Positions 37,672 through 46,759 of a stretch of DNA of 64,000 nt are shown here, piece after piece. The stretch is from an uncultured Caulobacterales bacterium. Its GTDB lineage: Bacteria > Pseudomonadota > Alphaproteobacteria > Caulobacterales > Caulobacteraceae. The position numbers and the translations under genes were made by a program. Below the pieces are notes generated by a model. That model worked only from the letters and a program-made list of their open reading frames with translations, was not told where the DNA came from and did no database searches. The stretch is from NCBI GenBank assembly GCA_903840435.1, contig CAIMFV010000010.1, positions 62,001 through 126,000 of the forward strand, in the 5' to 3' direction. The first letter of the stretch is position 1; each line of letters begins with the position of its first letter.

Positions 37672-39470
37672 TGGGAAAGCGGCACATCGGGCTGAGTGCG
37701 GTCGCAAGCGCGGCGCTCCTTTTTGGCCTGGCTCCAAGCGTCAGCGCCGCGCCCGAGCCCGCCCAAACCGAAGCCTTTCAAGCCATTGTCAGGGACTATG
37801 AGACTTTTTGGCGCAGCGACGATCCTGTCGGGGCAGGCAATCGCGGCGATCAAGCTGCACTGGCGCGACTGCCCGATCCGAGTTTCGCCGCCGACCAGCA
37901 CCGGAAAGGAATACTCACCCGTCTGGCCGAACGCCTTCAGCGGCTCGACCCAAGGGGCTTGAGCGAGGCCGATCAGCTCAATCTCGCCTTGCTGCACCAT
38001 CAGATTGACGACACTCGAGCCGAGCTCGCCGACGATGCGGCGCGTCTGCCGTTTACCGCCTATTGGAGTTTTTCGAGCTTTGGACCCGATCTCGGCCGGT
38101 CGACCCATTTAACCTCGCTGGCGGAGGCCAATGCCTATCTTACCCGCCTGGGCGGGTTGGCCAGCTATTATGACGCCCAGATCGCCAATGCCCGACGCGG
38201 TCTGGCTACTGGATTTACCCAACCGAAGCGCATCGTCTTGGTCAGCCTCGCTACCGCCAAGCGAGAAGCAGAGACGCCCCTTGCGACCTCATCCATGCTT
38301 GCGCCGCTCAAGGCCAGCGATTTGCCGGTCTCGGCAGAAGAACGCCAAGCCCTGGTGCAAAAGGCGCAAGTTCTGCTCGAAACGCAAATCTTGCCTGCCC
38401 AAAAGCGGATCGTCGCTTTTTTGCAAGATGAAGACCTGCCGAAGGCTCGCGAAACGCTTGCCATCCGCGATGTGCCGGGCGGGGAAGCCTATTATCGTCA
38501 CTGCATCCGCCATTTCACCACGACAGACCTAGGCCCCGATGAGATCCACGAGATCGGTCTCGCAGAAGTCCGTCACTTGCGGGCCGAAATGGAAAAGCTG
38601 GTCGCCGCCACAGGCTTTTCCGGCAGTTTTGCTGAATTTCTCAAATACCTTCGGACGGACCCACAATTCTACGCCAAAAGCCGCGAAGAGCTGCTTCTGC
38701 GCTACCGGGCCAAGGCGAAGGAGATCGACCCGCTTCTGCCGCGCCTCATCGGCAAGCTTCCCCGCCTGACCTATGGGGTGCGGCCGATCCCGGATGCGAC
38801 GGAGGAGGGCCAAACCACGGCCTATTATGAACAGGGTGCGCCTGAACGTGGCGAGGCGGGCTATGTCGGCGTCAACCTCTCCCACCTTGACCAGCGGCCG
38901 CTCTATGAAATTCCAACCCTGCTCCTGCATGAAGGCGCGCCGGGGCACCATGTGCAATTGGCCTTGGCAGAGGAAATAAAAGACCAGCCCGAATTTCGTC
39001 GCCGCCTTGACTTTACCGCCTTTGTCGAAGGCTGGGCGCTTTACGCGGAACAATTGGGCAAGGAGACCGATCTCTATGCCACGCTTTATGAGCGGTTCTC
39101 GCAACTGTCCTACGATATGTGGCGCGCCTGCCGCCTGGTGGCCGACACAGGTGTGCATTGGAAGCGCTGGACCTTGGACCAGGCGCGGGCCTGCTTTCTT
39201 GAAAATACAGCCCTGTCGCAACACAATATCGACACCGAGGTTGATCGCTATATTTCATGGCCGGGTCAGGCGCTGGGCTATAAGATTGGTGAATTGCGGA
39301 TCATGGCTCTACGCCACGAGGCTGAAGCCGCCCTTGGCGACCGATTTGACCTGCGCGCCTTTCACGACATGGTCTTGAGCGGCGGCGCCCAGCCCTTGGA
39401 TATTTTGGAGGCGCGCGTGCGGGCCTGGATCGCCACACAAGCACCCCGCCCTCGGATCCAGACACCATGA
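37668..39470 (+). CDS. DUF885 family secreted putative metallopeptidase
   Basis: This 600-residue protein has a signal peptide (cleavage likely near SVSA, residues 24-28) and the DUF885 fold, an all-helical HExxH-superfamily peptidase. The motif HEGAPGHH at 421-428 supplies likely zinc ligands and catalytic glutamate; a downstream EGWALYAEQL contains further conserved residues. Substrate is unknown. Homologues are often named DUF885 lipoproteins or dipeptidases, but here no lipobox is visible, so it is probably periplasmic. Its ATG overlaps the smr stop. Confidence 0.88.
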   Translation: MMGKRHIGLSAVASAALLFGLAPSVSAAPEPAQTEAFQAIVRDYETFWRSDDPVGAGNRGDQAALARLPDPSFAADQHRKGILTRLAERLQRLDPRGLSEADQLNLALLHHQIDDTRAELADDAARLPFTAYWSFSSFGPDLGRSTHLTSLAEANAYLTRLGGLASYYDAQIANARRGLATGFTQPKRIVLVSLATAKREAETPLATSSMLAPLKASDLPVSAEERQALVQKAQVLLETQILPAQKRIVAFLQDEDLPKARETLAIRDVPGGEAYYRHCIRHFTTTDLGPDEIHEIGLAEVRHLRAEMEKLVAATGFSGSFAEFLKYLRTDPQFYAKSREELLLRYRAKAKEIDPLLPRLIGKLPRLTYGVRPIPDATEEGQTTAYYEQGAPERGEAGYVGVNLSHLDQRPLYEIPTLLLHEGAPGHHVQLALAEEIKDQPEFRRRLDFTAFVEGWALYAEQLGKETDLYATLYERFSQLSYDMWRACRLVADTGVHWKRWTLDQARACFLENTALSQHNIDTEVDRYISWPGQALGYKIGELRIMALRHEAEAALGDRFDLRAFHDMVLSGGAQPLDILEARVRAWIATQAPRPRIQTP

Positions 39471-39907
39471 TTGCCCTCGGTCGCGGGTTGATGATTGATG
39501 AAGCCGAATGCGAGCTGCGGTTTTTCCGCGCCGGTGGGCCGGGCGGTCAAAATGTCAATAAGGTCTCGACCGCGGTCCAGTTGCGGTTCGACGTCATGGC
39601 CGCCAGCGGTCTGACCGAAGCGGTTAAGCTGCGGCTCATTCAACTCGCCGGTCGCCGCGCCACGGCGGAAGGGGTGATTGTCATCAGCGCCCACCGATTT
39701 CGCAGCCAGGACCGCAATCGCGCTGACGCCTTTGAGCGGCTGATCGCCCTCGCACAGGAGGCCGCCGCCCCGCCGCCGCCGCTTCGTCGCCCCACGCGAC
39801 CGAGCTTGACGGCGAAAACCAAGCGGCGAGAGGCCAAGGTGCGGCGGGGCGTAATCAAGGCGGGTCGCCAAAATCCAGCCGCAGGCGGTGGATTGTCGGA
39901 CGACTAG
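39467..39907 (+). CDS. arfB: Alternative ribosome-rescue peptidyl-tRNA hydrolase ArfB
   Basis: ArfB (YaeJ) enters stalled ribosomes lacking a stop codon and hydrolyses the peptidyl-tRNA. The 146-residue product has the release-factor GGQ motif at residues 26-28 in RAGGPGGQNVNKVSTAV. A basic C-terminal tail (KTKRREAKVRRG) that anchors in the empty mRNA channel is also present. The ATG overlaps the stop of the DUF885 gene. There is no sign of a full release-factor N-terminal domain, so confusion with PrfA/B is unlikely. Confidence 0.96.
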   Translation: MIALGRGLMIDEAECELRFFRAGGPGGQNVNKVSTAVQLRFDVMAASGLTEAVKLRLIQLAGRRATAEGVIVISAHRFRSQDRNRADAFERLIALAQEAAAPPPPLRRPTRPSLTAKTKRREAKVRRGVIKAGRQNPAAGGGLSDD

Positions 39908-39958
39908 TTTGCCACTATCGATGGCCATGTTGCCCCGTCGACGGTTCGACCGCTTCGG

Positions 39959-41104
39959 TTGCGTTTATTGAGTAGGCCGCTTTTGACCTCACCCCTTCCA
40001 TCGCCGCAGTCTCAAGACTCTGACCTCAAGGGCGGATACGAACTCTCTGTCATCGCGCCAGCCTTTAACGAGCGCGACAATGTTGCGCCCTTGATTGCCC
40101 GCTTAGACAGCGCTCTGACCGCCATTTGCTGGCAAATCATCTATGTCGATGATGACAGTCCAGACGGCACGGCTGAAACCGTCAAGGCCCTGGCGCGTAA
40201 GGATTCGCGGGTCAGTTGCCTTCGGCGTGTCGGGCGTCGCGGATTGGCGGGCGCCATCGTCGAAGGCGCATTGGCCAGCGCTGCCCCCTATGTCGCCGTC
40301 ATCGACGCCGACCTGCAACATGATGAAACCCTTTTGCCCGCCATGCTCGACATCCTGCGCCAGGGTGAGACGGATTTGGTCATCGCCAGCCGTTATATTG
40401 GCGAAGGCGCTGCCGATGCGGGCTTTAGTCAGACCCGGGCTCTGGGCAGTCGCCTCGCCACCCGCCTGGCAAGGATGGTGTTGCGCACCGAGGTGACCGA
40501 TCCGGTCTCTGGCTTCTTCATGGTGCGACGCGAGGTGATCGACGGCGCCGCGCCGCGGCTTTCCACCCACGGCTTCAAGCTCTTGTTCGACCTGATCGCC
40601 AGTCAGCGCGGCGCGGTGCGAATTCGCGAGCTCCCCTACAGGTTTCAGCCACGGACCGCGGGCGAGTCGAAAATGGATAGCCGAGTGGTCATCGACTATC
40701 TTGGTCTGATCGCCGCGCGCGCCAGCCAGAACCTGATCTCGCCCCGACTGTTTCTCTATGGGTTGGTCGGATTGGGCGGTGTCTGTGTTCATCTGGCGGT
40801 TTTCAGCCTGTTGACGACCCATGTGTCGTTTTCTATCGCCCAATTGAGCGCGGCCGCCGTGGCCATGACCTCGAACTTTTTTATCAATAATGCCGTGACC
40901 TTTCGCGACCGTCGGCGGCGGGGCCTTGGCCTCTTGGTGGGCTATGTGCAGTTTTGTGGGCTGTGCAGTATTGGATTTTTGGCCAATCTGGCTGTCGCCA
41001 ATCAGCTGCAGCAACTGATCGGTGCTGGGCTTTTGGCGGGCGCTGCCGGCGCCCTGGTCGGCGCGGCATGGAACTATGTTACAACCGCGCTTGCGGTCTG
41101 GTGA
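39959..41104 (+). CDS. Family 2 glycosyltransferase with C-terminal GtrA-like membrane domain
   Basis: This 381-residue protein joins a polyprenol-phosphate glycosyltransferase domain (about 25-235: LSVIAPAFNERDNV, YVDDDSPDG and VIDADLQHDE) to a GtrA-like domain with four membrane helices (about 250-378). Such proteins load sugars on a lipid carrier and flip or bind it. No ATG exists near the start; the open frame begins at TTG 39959 and could instead begin at the TTG at 39968. It is followed, with a one-base overlap, by a GT39 transferase likely to use the lipid-linked sugar. Confidence 0.9.
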   Translation: MRLLSRPLLTSPLPSPQSQDSDLKGGYELSVIAPAFNERDNVAPLIARLDSALTAICWQIIYVDDDSPDGTAETVKALARKDSRVSCLRRVGRRGLAGAIVEGALASAAPYVAVIDADLQHDETLLPAMLDILRQGETDLVIASRYIGEGAADAGFSQTRALGSRLATRLARMVLRTEVTDPVSGFFMVRREVIDGAAPRLSTHGFKLLFDLIASQRGAVRIRELPYRFQPRTAGESKMDSRVVIDYLGLIAARASQNLISPRLFLYGLVGLGGVCVHLAVFSLLTTHVSFSIAQLSAAAVAMTSNFFINNAVTFRDRRRRGLGLLVGYVQFCGLCSIGFLANLAVANQLQQLIGAGLLAGAAGALVGAAWNYVTTALAVW

Positions 41105-42756
41105 TGGGACCCGCTCTCGCCCCCGCTTCAAACACCCTGCCCAAGCCCACGTCTTTCTGGGGTTTTCCGCGTGGACTGGCGGTTTGGCTGCTGGGTCTGA
41201 CCTTGGTCAGACTGGTCGCTGCAGCGGTCATACCCTATACCGAGGATGAGGCCTATTACCGGCTGTGGGCGCAGCATCTGGCGCTTGGCTATTATGACCA
41301 TCCGCCGATGATGGCTTGGTGGATCGCCATTGGACAGAGCCTTTTCGGTGACACGCCGTTTGGCGCGCGGCTCTTGGCGGTTTTGGCCTCAGGGCTGACG
41401 AGCCTCCTGATTTACCGCATCGCTGCCTTGGCGGGGTTGAGTGAGGGGGCGCGTTCGCGGGCGGCCCTGTGGTACAATTTCACCTTTCTGGTCGCCTTTG
41501 GCGGCTATTTAATTGTTCCCGATGCGCCTGCGTCGTTTTTCTGGGTCGTGACGCTTTATGCGGTATTGCGCGCCACAGGTGAAGGTTCGGATCAGGGCAA
41601 GATCTGGTGGTTGGCTGCCGGGGCCACGGCCGGTCTGGCGCTATTGTCCAAATATAGCGCGCTATTTTTTGCTCCTGGCCTTGGCATTTGGCTTCTTACC
41701 TCGCCGACTGGACGAAAGCAGCTGTTGCGCCCAGGGCCCTGGCTCGCCGCCCTCGTGGCGCTTAGTCTTTTCGGCCTCAATATCTATTGGAACCTGCACC
41801 ACGGGATGGTCAGCTTTGAAAAGCAATTTGGTCGGGTCGCGGCAGAGACCTGGACCCCGCTGAAATTTGTCGATTTCGCGCTCGGCCAATGGGTCCTGGT
41901 CAATCCCCTGGTGGCGGTCTTGGCGGTCATGGGCCTTGTCCCGGCCTTGAAGCGTTTGCGAAAGCCGCTGGACCCTATGGCCCTGGTGGCGGTGATCGGT
42001 GCGCCCTTCCTCGTCTATTTGGCAATTCATAGCCTACACGCCCAGGTTCAGGGCCACTGGCCCGCACCCCTCTATCCAAGCTTTGCCATTTTGGCCGCCG
42101 CGTCTTTCGATCATAAGACGATGGCGAAGAAGCCTCTGCAAAGCCTAATCGCCAAGGGGATCATGCCGCTTGGCCTCCTGGTCGCCCTCCTCGCCCCCCT
42201 CCACATGGCCATTCCCGCGACGGATATCTTTGGGCGATATGATATGAGCGCCCAGATTCGCGGCTGGCCGCGCTTTGCGCATCAGGTGGAAATGATCCGC
42301 CGCCAGACCGGCGCCGCCTGGATAGGAACGACCAATTTTGGCGCGGCAGCGCTGTTGTCGGCCCAGTCGGACGGCGAAGGGCGTTCGATTGGCGCACCGA
42401 TTTTGCAAGTCAATGAAAGGGACCGCTACGCCTTTCAACCGCCGCCGGACCCGGTCGCCCTCGCTCATCCTGGACTGATGGTTGATTTGGATCGTCGCTT
42501 AAGCCTTGGTGATCTTAGCTATTGCTTTGGCAGTGTGCGAAAACTGGCGGATGTCGAGCGCGGCGATGCCGAGGGTTCTTGGCGCCTTAGCCTTGGTGGC
42601 GTGCCGCTCAGCTTTGCGCCGCGACGGTTTCGCTACGCCGTTTATCTGGTCGACCATCCCCGCTTTGATCTGGTCAAGACCGGCTGTTGGGAGGCGAAAA
42701 ACCTCGCCGACAGTCTGAAACTCAGACAGCGGCGTCTGCACCAGTCGACGCCGTAA
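41104..42756 (+). CDS. GT39/ArnT-type membrane glycosyltransferase
   Basis: This 550-residue protein resembles the dolichyl-phosphate-mannose transferase/ArnT family. The N-terminal segment EDEAYYRLWAQHLALGYYDHPPMMAWW carries the conserved acidic residues and a first periplasmic loop. About ten membrane helices follow. It probably moves a sugar from the polyprenol carrier made by the preceding gene onto a lipid or glycan acceptor in the periplasm; which one is unknown. The stop at 42756 lies 35 bases inside the convergent ackA 3' end. The ATG at 41104 is coupled to the upstream gene by TGATG. Confidence 0.92.
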   Translation: MGPALAPASNTLPKPTSFWGFPRGLAVWLLGLTLVRLVAAAVIPYTEDEAYYRLWAQHLALGYYDHPPMMAWWIAIGQSLFGDTPFGARLLAVLASGLTSLLIYRIAALAGLSEGARSRAALWYNFTFLVAFGGYLIVPDAPASFFWVVTLYAVLRATGEGSDQGKIWWLAAGATAGLALLSKYSALFFAPGLGIWLLTSPTGRKQLLRPGPWLAALVALSLFGLNIYWNLHHGMVSFEKQFGRVAAETWTPLKFVDFALGQWVLVNPLVAVLAVMGLVPALKRLRKPLDPMALVAVIGAPFLVYLAIHSLHAQVQGHWPAPLYPSFAILAAASFDHKTMAKKPLQSLIAKGIMPLGLLVALLAPLHMAIPATDIFGRYDMSAQIRGWPRFAHQVEMIRRQTGAAWIGTTNFGAAALLSAQSDGEGRSIGAPILQVNERDRYAFQPPPDPVALAHPGLMVDLDRRLSLGDLSYCFGSVRKLADVERGDAEGSWRLSLGGVPLSFAPRRFRYAVYLVDHPRFDLVKTGCWEAKNLADSLKLRQRRLHQSTP

Positions 42757-43960
42757 CCGCTGCGGCCCCGGCAGCGATCACCCGTTCCTCGTCAGTTGCA
42801 ATCACCCAGGCCTTAAGCTGGCTCTCTGGCGCCGAGATCAACCGGTCGCCGCCGCCGCTGCGGTCGTCGAGCTTTAAACCTATGGCGCCACAGCGGGCAG
42901 CGATGCGCGCGCGTACCTCCGGCGAATTTTCCCCAATGCCGGCCGAGAACACCACGCCGTCAAGGCCACCGAGACTCATGGTCAGAGCACCCATCTCCCG
43001 CGCGATGCGATAGGTAAAGAGCTCCACCGCCTCTTTGGCTGCCGAGCTTGGGTCCGCCAGTAAGGTGCGCATGTCGCCTGAAAGGCCAGATAGGCCAACG
43101 AGCCCCGAGCCTTGGTAAAGGAGGGTGGTGAGCTCTGCCACGTCCATGCCGTATTGGTCGATCAGATAGAGGATGACGCCTGGGTCGAGCGCGCCGCACC
43201 GGGTCGACATGACAAGTCCATCCAGGGCCGTGAAACCCATGGTCGTGTCCTGGCTGACGCCACCTGCGGCGGCGCAGAGACTTGCACCCGATCCGAGGTG
43301 GCAATAGATCACCCGCCCCTGGGCAAGCTCGGGGTCCAGTTCGGCAAGCCGCTGCGTCAACCAGCTATAGGAAAGGCCGTGAAAGCCATAGCGGCGCACG
43401 CCGTCGGCCTCAAATCGGCGCGGCAGCCCAAATCGGCGGGCCAAAGGCGACAGGGTTTGATGGAAGGCCGTGTCGAAACACCCCACTTGCCGCGCGCCCG
43501 GCAGGGCGGCCATGGCGGCGCGCACCGCGGCCAGATTGTGGGGTTGGTGCAAGGGCGCCAACCGGACAAGCGCCTCCAAGCGACGAAGACAGTCAGGCGT
43601 CAGTAGGGTTGGCGCGCTAAAGGCGTCTGCGCCATGCACGATACGGTGTCCGACTGCATCAAGCCGAGCGCCTGCTAAGTGGGCCTGACAAAAGCCAAGT
43701 ATCGCGTCCAAAAACGTCTCATGCCGCAATGGGCCTGAACCATCGGTCCCGCCTGTTGCGAAGCTCGTATCAATCAGCACGCGCCCTTCGCCGTCCCGGG
43801 CGGTTAATTGAGGTCGCTCCCCAAGGCCAGTGACCGCGCCTCGAGCCAAAACCGGCAAGGATAAAAGGTGCGCTTCGGGGGTGGGACTATCGTCACAGGC
43901 AAAGACCGCGAATTTCAAGCTGGACGAGCCAGCATTGAGGGTCAGGATCGCTCGGGTCAT
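42722..43960 (-). CDS. ackA: Acetate kinase
   Basis: AckA interconverts acetate and acetyl phosphate, conserving ATP in fermentation and overflow. The 412-residue product has the signature LTLNAGSSSLKFAVF at the start, the RIVHGADAF block, RYGFHGLSYSW and the C-terminal GIGENSPEVRARI. The ATG at 43960 overlaps the stop of the acyltransferase gene (ATGA). The 3' end overlaps the convergent GT39 gene by 35 bases. Together with the upstream gene it forms an acetate/butyrate-type pathway. Confidence 0.96.
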   Translation of the reverse strand: MTRAILTLNAGSSSLKFAVFACDDSPTPEAHLLSLPVLARGAVTGLGERPQLTARDGEGRVLIDTSFATGGTDGSGPLRHETFLDAILGFCQAHLAGARLDAVGHRIVHGADAFSAPTLLTPDCLRRLEALVRLAPLHQPHNLAAVRAAMAALPGARQVGCFDTAFHQTLSPLARRFGLPRRFEADGVRRYGFHGLSYSWLTQRLAELDPELAQGRVIYCHLGSGASLCAAAGGVSQDTTMGFTALDGLVMSTRCGALDPGVILYLIDQYGMDVAELTTLLYQGSGLVGLSGLSGDMRTLLADPSSAAKEAVELFTYRIAREMGALTMSLGGLDGVVFSAGIGENSPEVRARIAARCGAIGLKLDDRSGGGDRLISAPESQLKAWVIATDEERVIAAGAAAVTASTGADAAV

Positions 43961-44928
43961 GCCTTGAGCGCCGCCTTTAGGCTGGCCGCGTCCTGAGCCA
44001 GCAAGACAGCAACCGCACACGAGGCGATGCGGGTCGCTTTCGAATCCGCCCGGCTGGTTAGGATAATCGGTGCGCGCGAGCCCATGACTACGCCCGCCGC
44101 ATCGGCCCCGGTCAGATAGATCAAGAGTTTCGCCAAGATGTTGCCAGAGACAAGGTCTGGAACCACCAAGATATCCGCCTGACCCGCCACGTCTGAAACA
44201 ATGGCCTTGTCAGCGGCGGCGTCCAGGTTGACGGCATTGTCGAAGGCTAAGGGGCCATCCAAACGGCCACCGGTGATTTGGCCGCGATCGGCCATCTTAC
44301 ACAGGGCGGCGGCGTCGAGGGTCGAAGGGATTTTCGACGTGACGGTCTCGACCGCCGACAAGATGGCCACGCGCGGCGAGGCGATCCCCAGAATATGGGC
44401 GAGATCGATGGCGTTTTGGACAATGTCGCGCTTGGCGTCGAGATCAGGCGCAATATTGATTGCCGCGTCGGTGATCAACAGCGGTCGGGGATAGGCTGGC
44501 GTCGACACCATATAGACATGGCTGACCCGTCGCCCTGTGCGCAGCCCCAAATTTGGGTCCATCACCGCGTGCATTAACTCGTCTGTGTGCAAGGCGCCTT
44601 TCATCAGTAGCTGGGCGCGCCCGGACCGCACCAGGGCCACCGCCTTGGCTGCGCTATCGTGACTATGTTCGGAGAAAACGCTGGGCAGGCCATCAATATC
44701 GCGGCCAGCCGCGTCGGCAGCGGCGCGCAACTTGGCTTCCGGCCCAACAAGAATTGGCGCGATTAAACCCGCCTCCGCTGCTTCGAATATAGCTTCAAGA
44801 CTAGATGCGTCGCTCGGGTGACAAACTACGGTTGGCGTTGGCGCGGTCATTTCCCTTGAGAGTGCCACAGCTCTCGCGATCAGGGCCTCTCGCCAAGCGT
44901 GGGGCGGTGGAATGGCGTTTTCGTCCAT
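43957..44928 (-). CDS. Phosphate acetyl/butyryltransferase
   Basis: This 323-residue enzyme belongs to the phosphate acetyl/butyryltransferase family and makes acyl phosphates from acyl-CoA; with AckA it yields ATP. Conserved parts are APILVGPEAKLR, the GALHTDELMHAV segment and GRLDGPLAFDNAVN. Length fits the short Pta/Ptb type without the DRTGG extension, and such proteins may act on acetyl- or butyryl-CoA. It follows the universal stress protein gene with a six-base gap, so usp-pta-ackA looks like one unit. Confidence 0.92.
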   Translation of the reverse strand: MDENAIPPPHAWREALIARAVALSREMTAPTPTVVCHPSDASSLEAIFEAAEAGLIAPILVGPEAKLRAAADAAGRDIDGLPSVFSEHSHDSAAKAVALVRSGRAQLLMKGALHTDELMHAVMDPNLGLRTGRRVSHVYMVSTPAYPRPLLITDAAINIAPDLDAKRDIVQNAIDLAHILGIASPRVAILSAVETVTSKIPSTLDAAALCKMADRGQITGGRLDGPLAFDNAVNLDAAADKAIVSDVAGQADILVVPDLVSGNILAKLLIYLTGADAAGVVMGSRAPIILTSRADSKATRIASCAVAVLLAQDAASLKAALKA

Positions 44929-44934
44929 GGGGCC

Positions 44935-45765
44935 CTAGTGACTGAGGAGGGCGGGGATCGGCGTTGCGTCAATAATGTCTTGGGTAACCCCCCCCAAAAC
45001 CCATTCTCGCAAACGGGCGTGAGCATATCCGCCGAGCACCAGATAGTCGGCGCCGCAGCGTGTGGCTTCAGCCAGGATCGTCTCCGACACCCGGCCTTGC
45101 CGTTTGCGCGCCACCTCTGCCCTTGCCGAAATGCCGTGCCCGGCCAGAAAGCCAACCACCGATTGCGTCCGGAACAGCGCCTCGTCATGCCCATCTGCAT
45201 CGGCGATTTCCAGCACCGTCACCTGATCCGATTGCGCCAGCAGCGGCAAGGCGTCGGACAGGGCCCGGCGGGCTTCGCGGCTATCTTTCCAACAGATCAA
45301 AGCCTTTTGCAGGGTCAGGGTCTGGCAATCCTGAGGCGTCACCAATACCGGCCGCCCAGAAGCGATGACGAGATCGGAGGCGAAGGCGGTAAAGCCGGGT
45401 CCGGCGGTTTTGTCATGGCGACTGGCAACAATCATGTCTGCCGCCCGCGCCGCATGGGCCATGACGTCACAGGGATCGCCAAGGGACGACCGCCATGTCC
45501 CGACGACGCCGGTGCGGGCTGTTTCGGCTTCAAACAGGGTGTGGGCGAGGCTGATTTCGCGATCTATTTCATCGCGGATCGCTTGGATAGCAGCGCCGTC
45601 GACAAAGCCAAAGGCACCCGATCCGTTGACATAGGGCGCGAAGGCCTGAACGCCGACGCCGATCAGCTGGGCCTTAAGCCGCGCCGCCAAGTCAAGGCAG
45701 GCGGCCAGACGCTTGCGGCCAACGGGCGTATCTTGCACCTGGGTTAAAAGAGAGGTGATCGCCAT
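44935..45765 (-). CDS. Tandem-domain universal stress protein
   Basis: This 276-residue protein has two UspA domains. The second is clearest, with LVLGGYAHARLREWVLGGVTQDI near the C-terminus, the ATP-binding G-X2-G-X9-G(S/T)-type loop. The first is more degenerate. Such proteins help survival under oxygen limitation or growth arrest. Its position directly upstream of the acyltransferase and ackA genes fits an oxygen-limitation response. The ribosome site AGAGGAGA is strong. A 6-bp hairpin lies in the leader (about 45799-45821). Confidence 0.88.
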   Translation of the reverse strand: MAITSLLTQVQDTPVGRKRLAACLDLAARLKAQLIGVGVQAFAPYVNGSGAFGFVDGAAIQAIRDEIDREISLAHTLFEAETARTGVVGTWRSSLGDPCDVMAHAARAADMIVASRHDKTAGPGFTAFASDLVIASGRPVLVTPQDCQTLTLQKALICWKDSREARRALSDALPLLAQSDQVTVLEIADADGHDEALFRTQSVVGFLAGHGISARAEVARKRQGRVSETILAEATRCGADYLVLGGYAHARLREWVLGGVTQDIIDATPIPALLSH

Positions 45766-45850
45766 TGTCGTTCTCCTCTATGGTCCTTTCCGGGGGCCTT
45801 TCCGGCACCGGTAGGGGGCCGGACGCGCGCTGAATTTTGAATTGTCTAGC

Positions 45851-46573
45851 CTATTCGACCAGGGCCTGAAACGCCGCGCGATTGCGCAGGGTCACGCAGC
45901 GGCAGCCTTTGAGCGCGATCAGACCGTCGGCCTGTAGCTGGGTAAAGGCGCGTGACACGGTTTCAATCGTCAGACCCAGATAGTCGGCCATGTCTTGCCG
46001 CGACATGGGCAGGTTCACTTCCGAGCCGCTTACCTGCCGCTCAGCCAGCGCCAAGAGAAAACTCGCCACCCGTTCGCAGGCGCTCTTGCGACCCAGTAAC
46101 ATCAGGTGGGCCTGGGCCCGTTCCAGGTCTCGGGCGGTGGCGCCCCACAGGGCCTGGGCAACGGCGGGTCGGCGGACGGCGAGGGCAAAGACGGCGGTGC
46201 GGCGATAGACCAAGACCTCGGTGCGGGTCAGGGCCTCGGCGCTCATCAGGTGTTCAGAGCCCGCCTCCAAGCCAAAAATGTCGCCCGGCAGGTGGAATTC
46301 GCCGATTTGGCGGCGACCGTCGCTGAGGATGCGATAGGTTCTGACCGCGCCGGACACCACCCGATAGAGGAATTCGGCAGCTTCGCCCTCACCGAAAATT
46401 TCGGCGTCGCGGCCAAAGCTCATGCGTGCGCCCATCAGTCCAAGCGAATCGCCCGCCTCCTCGTCCAAACCGGCTCCCCAGGCATTTAAAGGATAGGCGA
46501 GGGCGCGGTCGCCACCCAAGGCGCGGGCGGTATTCAGGTTATAGACGACGGCGTGGGCGGCGGCTTGCGACAT
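45851..46573 (-). CDS. fixK: Crp/FNR family transcription factor, FixK type
   Basis: This 240-residue protein has the cyclic-nucleotide-like sensor fold and a C-terminal helix-turn-helix with ETVSRAF, the E-SR recognition pattern of FNR/FixK proteins. It has no N-terminal cysteine cluster, so it is more FixK-like than FNR-like and would not sense oxygen directly. It lies beside fixLJ, the two-component system that activates fixK in other alphaproteobacteria. A FixJ-box-like motif lies 110 bases upstream. I saw no TTGAT-N4-ATCAA target site upstream of the adjoining genes. The usp-pta-ackA genes follow on the same strand. Confidence 0.88.
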   Translation of the reverse strand: MSQAAAHAVVYNLNTARALGGDRALAYPLNAWGAGLDEEAGDSLGLMGARMSFGRDAEIFGEGEAAEFLYRVVSGAVRTYRILSDGRRQIGEFHLPGDIFGLEAGSEHLMSAEALTRTEVLVYRRTAVFALAVRRPAVAQALWGATARDLERAQAHLMLLGRKSACERVASFLLALAERQVSGSEVNLPMSRQDMADYLGLTIETVSRAFTQLQADGLIALKGCRCVTLRNRAAFQALVE

Positions 46574-46682
46574 GGCCGGTCTCCAATTCCCCCGGTGAAG
46601 TCAATCGCTTCGATCAGGGTTGGGTGAACGATGGCCAATTGTTTCGCGCAAAAGGCGTCTATTCACCATTCGGGGGTATTCC

Positions 46683-46697
46683 CTACGTAGTTTCCCC
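46683..46697. promoter_or_regulatory. FixJ-box-like motif in the fixK-fixL intergenic region
   Basis: CTACGTAGTTTCCCC resembles the phospho-FixJ target known from Sinorhizobium and Bradyrhizobium fixK promoters (TACGTAG followed by TTTCCC). It lies in the 186-base divergent gap, 110 bases from the fixK start and 63 bases before fixL, so it could serve either promoter. Confidence 0.55.
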
Positions 46698-46759
46698 TAA
46701 AGCTTGGCTTGGGATCAGATGGAGGGTAGGGGTCAACCTGACCCAAGACACAGGCTGCG

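Noticed and set aside
40103-41131. Long open frame (342 codons) on the minus strand opposite the GT2-GtrA gene
   Set aside because: The sequence has low-complexity, antisense-like composition and no family match, whereas the plus-strand frame has clear catalytic motifs and membrane helices.
45766-46759. FixK/FNR target boxes near usp, fixK and fixL
   Set aside because: I found no TTGAT-N4-ATCAA sequence in these gaps, so FixK control of the neighbours is only contextual.
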